From contig NC_051852.1 of the NCBI RefSeq assembly GCF_905115235.1, forward strand, positions 32,809,199 through 32,873,198: 64,000 nucleotides of DNA, written 5' to 3'. The stretch's first letter is position 1, and each line of letters opens with the position of its first letter. The stretch is from Hermetia illucens (lineage: Eukaryota > Arthropoda > Insecta > Diptera > Stratiomyidae). Below, in pieces: positions 58,091 to 64,000 of the stretch. Position numbers and translations under genes: made by a program. The notes under the pieces were generated by a model. The model was not told where the DNA came from, did not search any database, and was given only the letters and a program-made list of their open reading frames with translations.

Positions 58091-58984
58091 ATAACCAATC
58101 AGAATCACCGGATGAATTACAGCAAATGACATCTACCATCGTAGGTCATCGATATCATCCTTCTAGTTAATAATTTGACTTTTAAGGAGGAAACCGGGAG
58201 ACTCTCAGATGAGAGATCCTTCTCCTTTTTAATCTGAATCTCGCTGTTGGCATTAAGTTCATCAGGAATCTTGGATTTATTGGCACAAACATTTAATTTA
58301 ACATGGCCCTTCCGACAATAGTCCAATGATGTTAAATAACACGATCTAGGCGACGAGCTGTGGGGGCCATTTCGTGATCCATGTCCAGTTCTCCTGGTAA
58401 AAGTATATTTTTGGACAAGCGCGTTTACTGTGCGAACTCACTTCGTCAGCGATGGTCATTTGTCTTGAATTCTTGTGCTAATGCCACCTGTTATTGTTGA
58501 AATCTAAAATTTAATTGCAAAATACGTCAGGTAGTCATCGCCCAACTCTTGCCAACGGCACGAAATTGATACATTATCGTTGGCAGCTACACTTACTTGA
58601 CCAGTTGGGATATTCTCGAAACCAAGTGCAATACGCTATAATTTCGGTGGCTCAGTTTCTTGAAGAGTAAACTAGCTCTCCAAATTATGTAGCTCTAACT
58701 TATCAAACTCAAAACGAGCTTGGTAAGAGGTGTTGACAAAAGTCAATGGACTTTCATTTCACTGAAAGAGCGGCTCTGCTTACTATTAGCCACAGATTTA
58801 ACAACTTTTCCCACTTCTAACCTAACGTTATATTTTGTATATGTTCGGAAATATTTTATTTTACCCTAAAACTTAAATATGGAAAATACTTCAAATTAAG
58901 AGCCAATCCAATGCCGGATTTGATTAAATGATGAGGCAATGAAAGACTGCAAACCGATTATACCAACCGTTGCACAGAGAATTA
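58091..58984. other. No gene recognised
   Basis: A 69-residue minus frame at 58117-58326 is the longest of note. No domain or repeat partner was seen; AT-rich. Confidence 0.3.
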
Positions 58985-60700
58985 GATCATCATCAGAAAC
59001 CGCGAAATAACCGGTATCCGGTCTAGGCCTGCCTTAATAAGGAACTTCAGACATCCCGGGTTAGCGCCAAGGTCCACCAATACGATATCCCTAAAAGTTG
59101 TCTGGGGATCATCCTTTACCATACGTATTAAGTGACCCACCCACCGCAATTTATTACGCCGGATATTATCTGCAATCAGACGATCATGGCATTGCTCATA
59201 GGTTTGTCCCTAGGGAACCGTGCATCCTCATGTAGGGGTCAAAATTTGTTCGAAGGATTCTCCTCTCGAACGCGTTTTGCGCGGAATACATGAGGACTGG
59301 CAAGATTATTGTCTTGTACAATAAGAGCTTTGACCATATGGTGACACGTTTCGAGCAGAACAACCATGCGCGGACTTCATGGTCGTAGCTATTATCGGTT
59401 GTAATTTTCGACCCTAGATAGGAGAAATTATCAACGATCTCAAAGTTGTAGTCTCCTATCTTTATTGTTCTTGTTTGACCAGTGCCGTTAAATGTTGTTC
59501 GTAGTTTGGTTTTTGGTATTGACGTTTCCACCATATATTTCGTCTTTCTTTCATAGATGTGCAGCCCAAGATTCCGCATCGCCTGTATGATCTGGGTAAA
59601 GTCAGGTTGTATGTCTTGGGTCATTCTTCCCATGTTGTCGATATCGTCAGCATAGGCCAGTAGTTGGCCGGATTTTAAGAGGATGGTACCTCTCGCATTT
59701 ACCTCAGTATCACGGATCAGTTTTTCCAGGGTCAGGGTAAGAAGGGGTCTTAGACCGTTGTTGATGTCGAATGGTCTCGAGAGTGATCCTGCCGCTTTTA
59801 TCCGGCCTCGCATCAGAGTCAGGTGAGTCTTACCAATTCCGTTGGGATACGGAATTCTCTTGGCTGTGCTCAGTTTCACCCTGGCTATGCCGTCGGCCTT
59901 GAAGTCCACGAAAAGATGGTGCAAAGATGATGGCCAAATGTGATACCTTCATAATTGCTGCACTGGGTGATATCTCCCTTGTAATGTATGGGATAGATAA
60001 TGCCTCTTTGCCAGTCATCAGGTACTGATTGGCTGTCCCACACCTTTAGCATAAGTCGATGAACCGGTTGGCTAGTTGGTCGCTTCCATATTTAACAAGT
60101 TCGGTTGTAATTCTATCGGCTCCTGGTCACTTTCGATTTTTATTGACGGATTATGTCTTTTATAATATATTTGGCGGAGGTATTATTTGTCCGGCGTCTT
60201 CAGCTGGCCGGACCTCCAGCTCGCCGATAATCTGGTGGATGAGCAGCTCAATCAAAATATTCAATCCATCGCTCAAATATGCCCATTCTGTTGGAAATCA
60301 GATTTCCCTCTTTGACACGGCAGGAGGAGCGTCAAACTGTATAGGGAATTCATCCAGCTAATTTGTTGGTAAAACTTTCGCACTTGATTGGATTGCTCCC
60401 TGCACTTTTGGAGTTCGCAGAGCTTTTGGGTCTCCCATGCTTCCCTTTCCGGCTCTGACGTCACTTCTCTGCTCAACGCAATTTGTGATAAGTCTCCGCG
60501 TGTGCCCGCATTCCGTTACGTTTTGTTGGTAGCTGACCTTCTTCGTCGAAATAGTCATTCCGATTTTCTTTTGCGGCTGGGACCTAGTACTTTAGTGACC
60601 GTGTCAATGATAAAGTTCTTCAAGTGATGGTGAAGATCATTTGCCGATGGTTCATCTCTAGCACATCAAGAATAACAGCTTTGAATTCAACATATATAAC
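58985..60700 (-). mobile_element. LINE family N2, best preserved RT
   Basis: 59924-59196 (minus, 242 residues) encodes the RT from HHLFVDFKADGIARVKL, GLRPLLTLTLEKLIRD and the catalytic LLAYADDIDNMGR to IIQAMRNLGLHIYERKTKYMV and YKTIILPVLMYSAQN. Upstream 60560-60270 carries the linker (KALRTPKVQGAIQSSAKVLP). The GLR.GD box is disrupted (GLRPLLT), suggesting a small deletion. The 3' end is near 58985 with a (GAT/ATC)n tail, matching 61862. Confidence 0.75.
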
Positions 60701-61194
60701 TAACCATTTACAACAACATGAAGTGGTAGTTTAGAATCCATAGTCCATAGACTTTGTCAATATCTCTTTCAAAAGAAAGGTTTGAAAAAGAGAAGCCCTA
60801 TAGTGTGGATACAGCGACTAAAAATGGGCTTCCTCCAGCTTTAATCCATAGCTTAATAAGGAAAATGCAGGAGACGAAGGAACGGAACCCCTTAACAGCT
60901 TTTTTCGAAGGAAGAAGAAAGACACGCATCGAGTTAGCACAATATCCTCAAAGGAAATGTTTCCAGCTTTGTCAAGAATTTTGGTCAAGGCATTGAAACG
61001 ATAGCTCAAAGCGCATTTAGACAATGAGAAGGATCCCAAGAATCAGGAGGAAAAGAGCGGCGTATACAGGATGATTTACGAAGATGCCCATTTACCTACG
61101 TAAGGCAAACCAAATGGCCAGTCAGGACTCGACCCAAAAAAAACAAAAACATTCAAAGGAACCTGAGCTAGTAAACCAACAACATCAAACCGCA
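60701..61194. other. No gene recognised
   Basis: An 80-residue plus frame at 60754-60996 matches nothing I know. It lies between two divergently oriented N2 LINE pieces. Confidence 0.3.
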
Positions 61195-61862
61195 CTGGTC
61201 AAACAGAAAGAATAAGGGTAGGAGAATACAACTTTGAGACCTTTGAAAATTTCTCCTATCTAGGGTCGAAAATCACAACCGATAACAACAACGATGATGA
61301 AATCCGCGAACGGTTGTTGTCAGCCAAGAGAGCCTATTTCAGCTTACAAAAACTGTTCTGCTCTAAACGACTCACCATAGGGTGAAAGCTCTTAGTGTAC
61401 AAGACAATGATCTTGCCAGTCCTCGTGTATTCCTCGGAAAGTTGGGTTCTTAGCAAGAAAAATTGCGAACTCTTGGCCGCGTTCGAGAGAAGAATCCTCT
61501 GAAGAATTTTTGGCCCTACATAAGGATGGACGATTCTGTAGCCTACACAATGACGAAATCTATGAACAATACCATGTCCGTCCGGTTGTGGATAAAATCC
61601 GGTTCAAAAGGTTACGGTGGGTGGGTCACTTAATCCGTAGGGATGAAAATGATCCCACCCAGAAAGGCAATGTCTATGGTAGAAAAAGAAGTCGAGGCAG
61701 ACCCTGCCTAAGATGGAGTGATGGCGTAGGCCAGGACGCCAGACAGCTTTTAGGGATACCGAATTGGTGGACCTCGGCGCAAAACCGAGATGTGTGGAGT
61801 TCCTTATTAAGGCAGGCCTAGACCGGATACCGGTTGTTGCACCGTTGATGATGATGATGAGG
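61195..61862 (+). mobile_element. LINE family N2, 3' half
   Basis: NFETFENFSYLGSKITTDNNNDDEI at about 61230-61300, LSAKRAYFSLQKLF, VYKTMILPVLVYSSESWVLSKKNCELLAAFERRIL, then in another frame (61510-61821) KIRFKRLRWVGHLIRRDEND and GRKRSRGRPCLRWSDGV, the typical C-terminal tail. It ends at 61850-61862 with a (GAT)n microsatellite tail. The upstream part is missing. Confidence 0.75.
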
Positions 61863-62079
61863 TAGTAAAACGGGACAGTAAAAGACACATATCAATTCTG
61901 CAGGCACATGGCGTATTATGGAACATGACCATAAAGTGGAGAGGGTGCTCGAAGGGATATGAGATAAAATATGGGTATGGGACATATCTGGGCTCATTCC
62001 GCTGAAAAGTGAAAAGAGACTGCCGAAATACGTATTCGAAGAATAATAACAACCTTATTGACTTAAAAGGAAATTGGAT

Positions 62080-62790
62080 TTTTTTTGTTATTTTTTTGGG
62101 CTTGAATTCAGTCTGTGCAAACGGCCGAGAGCAACTCGCAATACTACCTCGATTACGTTGATGACGTCAGTTTGCTCACTCACCGGATCATGGACCTTGA
62201 CTAAATGGCTCTCGATTTGGAAAGGGAAGAAAACAGAATTGAACTGAAAATAGAAACCAAGGGAAAGCATTGAATACGCCAATCAGTGGTGCGTGGTTCT
62301 GCGTGGTTCCTGTCAACGGCGGCACTGAAGTTACCTCAAACCACAGATCAAGTTGACATTGTTCTGTGCGAATGTTCTTTCAGTGTTGCTATATAGAAGT
62401 AGCACATGCGAGGTGACTCCAGCTGCCATCCGATAACCTCAAGCGTTCATCAACACCTGTGTGTGGCTTCGTCATCGGAGTACGCTGTCCTGATACTATT
62501 TCGAACAACAAACATGGTCGGCGTATAGGTCAGTCACCCGTTGTCGATGTAATCAAAAGGAGCAAGGGGCTCATTAAGAAGGGGTGACAAATCCATTGCT
62601 GACTACATCATGCAGTGGAATCTGCTGTTTCTAGATGACTGATGAGGGGGTTTCCATAAGATCATTTGGCACAGAACAGTAGAGGAGAAGTGCAGACGTC
62701 TCGGAAGGTCTTGGGGGAGCTAGAGCATATTTTAGCGGCCCGGGTAGGATGACGCCAGGGTATGGTTTTTCGAATCAAACGTATAGTTTA
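62080..62790 (+). mobile_element. LINE family A, RT palm and 3' end
   Basis: About 62130-62290 encodes DYVDDVSLLTHRIMDLD and MALDLEREENRIELKIETKG, the RT active-site region with an intact YVDD box. 62460-62750 carries the C-terminal tail including a WGELEHILAARVG-like block at about 62710-62760. Stops are frequent. Confidence 0.65.
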
Positions 62791-62792
62791 GA

Positions 62793-63044
62793 TTGAAATA
62801 ATAAAAACTTGTTGTTTCTTATTCGTTGGTGTGGGTATTTATTCTTGCAAATACCGATATTTTGGGGACCACTTGTTCCCTTCATCAATGCAAACAAGTT
62901 TCTGGAAACTAGCTAACTAACTAACAAGTTTCCAGAAACTTGTTTACACTGATGAAGGGAACAAGTGGTTCCCGAAATATCGGTTTTTGCAAGAATAAAT
63001 ACCCACACCAACGAATAAGAAACAACAAGGTTTTATTATTTCAA
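62793..63044. repeat. Penelope-type inverted terminal palindrome with hammerhead-like core
   Basis: Two nearly complementary 118-nt arms (62793-62910 and 62927-63044) are separated by a 16-nt spacer. Each arm carries 'gggaacaagtggt' and 'aatatcgg' words also found at 25850-25980. In the right arm, CTGATGA (62949-62955) is followed by a 6-bp hairpin (GGGAAC at 62957-62962, loop AAGTG, GTTCCC at 62968-62973) and GAAA (62974-62977), the core of a hammerhead ribozyme. Hammerheads are known in terminal repeats of Penelope-like elements, which supports that family assignment. No RT lies within it. Confidence 0.75.
62940..62995 (+). ncRNA. Hammerhead-ribozyme-like motif
   Basis: The core order is stem I 5' side (tttaca before the core) - CTGATGA - stem II - GAAA - short stem III (ATA, TCGG loop) - putative cleavage region before tgcaag, which can pair back as stem I. 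There is one extra A between CTGATGA and stem II. The stem III return strand reads TTT here rather than TAT as on the other arm, so activity of this copy is doubtful. Confidence 0.5.
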
Positions 63045-63059
63045 TTAATTAATCGTTGG

Positions 63060-63654
63060 AAACACCGCATAATTTCACTCTGGTATAGTTTAGAATTTTT
63101 ATAATATTATGCCCTAAACTACCCTTTGAAGTGTCTGACTGTATATGTCTGCTGAATTATAATTCGAATTTATTTATTTTCAACTTCTGAAGATGGGATA
63201 GTTAAAATATTACTCAGGAGGTGTTATATTTAGCCACCAAAACTATTAGACCTACACTCATGTAACAGAGCTATTAAAGAAAATTTTGTCGAAGCCTTGC
63301 CAGAAAAGAATTGAAAGTCAGGGAAAAGGGGTTTGGTTTCAAGGTCCATCGCACAGACTTGTTACTTCAGGAAAGAAGTTCTCAATACAATTTTTAGCAA
63401 AACAGTGCCTCGAAATGCCCAGAGCACTAAACTTAATTTACGGGGTTGCTCACAGACCAGCAAATATGTGACCTACGCAATTGAATTCATGAGGGGTTTG
63501 GTCTGATCTGAAGGTGAAACAAAATGTGCTTTTCAGCCCCAAAACCCTGAGGCCTATCTTAAGGAAAAACGAATATTAGAACTGACAAGATTATGCATAG
63601 ATGACTTCTCTTTAATTTGAAGTTACAATATCCAAGGGGCGACAATAAGTGCTA
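63060..63654. other. No gene recognised
   Basis: A 61-residue plus frame at 63286-63471 shows no motif. AT-rich, with no repeat partner noticed. Confidence 0.3.
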
Positions 63655-64000
63655 TTATTGAAAAACAAGTCGGAATACCGGAAGCTCGCGCTCCGGGTAT
63701 AAAGGTTTTGTGTTCATCTTATCTAAGAAATTTCAACTAACATTTTTCTATCCGAATACAGCTACAAAACTACGAGACATACGTACATTTTACAGCCGAA
63801 GATGTTACGCTCACCCTAAACAAACAAACTGTCTATTTTCGAATACTGTACACATATATGCACGTATATAAATTGATCGTACCCATATGTCCGATTTACC
63901 TCTACATCTATCTGAATTAGGCTCTACCCGCAAAGTTCATTAGCACGCATATACTATGTACCTACATACACACATGTCTCGTTGGAATAATTGATATTCA
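63655..64000 (-). repeat. CTGTC/CCGGAAGC-type repeat, partial at edge
   Basis: It begins 'aaaaacaagtcggaataccggaagct', the inverse of the end of the 11757-12515 repeat, and continues through 'ataaaggttttgtg' and ATAC/ACAT-rich sequence off the window edge. Non-coding. Confidence 0.5.

Noticed and set aside
1-64000. Bacterial features (operons, CRISPR arrays, attachment sites)
   Set aside because: Introns, insect gene families and non-LTR elements show that this is animal nuclear DNA; no regular spaced repeats were seen.

Overview
This window looks like a repeat-laden euchromatic stretch of an insect genome, most likely a brachyceran fly. The evidence is five two-exon odorant-binding-protein (OBP) genes of the dipteran Obp99/Obp44a type, short phase-0 introns, TATA plus arthropod-initiator promoters, and many R1, RTE, I/LOA-like and Penelope-like retroelements. 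A stratiomyid such as the black soldier fly is my guess only; the sequence does not prove it.

The only host genes I can support are the five OBPs. Two lie on the minus strand on the left (6772-7245 and 20061-20517) and three on the plus strand on the right (36907-37427, 46118-46578 and 55048-55514). All share a 13-codon first exon, a phase-0 GTAAG intron of 53-78 bp, a signal peptide and the six-cysteine OBP pattern. The two strand groups differ in C1-C2 spacing (24 versus 28 residues). Within each group the copies are clear tandem duplicates whose promoters, 3' ends and flanks are also duplicated. I counted about 75 % identity for mature proteins 1 versus 2 and 3 versus 5. Their products are presumably secreted into sensillar lymph or haemolymph to carry small hydrophobic ligands.

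Almost everything between the genes is old mobile DNA. From left to right: R1-type LINE ORF1 pieces (1-3070); an APE-RT LINE (4690-6340); OBP1; RTE and R1 fragments (7992-11760); a nested non-autonomous repeat (11757-12515); two degenerate LINEs (13180-17250); an unclassified ~620-bp repeat (18870-19490); OBP2; R1, I-clade and SINE fragments (22560-25340); LINE and Penelope pieces (25850-28440); an RTE copy carrying a nested tRNA-derived SINE (29486-31130); further LINE pieces (31905-35850); OBP3; LOA-like LINE pieces; a TIR- and TA-bounded Tc1/mariner-superfamily transposon (39265-40581); Penelope-like RT pieces (44514-45850); OBP4; RTE, LINE and repeat copies (47040-54330); OBP5; R1 and LOA-like pieces (55870-58090); LINE copies (58985-62790); a 118-bp-arm palindrome with a hammerhead-ribozyme-like core (62793-63044); and an edge repeat.

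No rRNA genes, standalone tRNA genes or CRISPR arrays were seen. The most unusual items are the Penelope-type palindrome with a hammerhead-like core, the stop-loss C-terminal extension of OBP3, the orphan OBP-like core promoter at 21190-21245, and the unclassified triplicated repeat.
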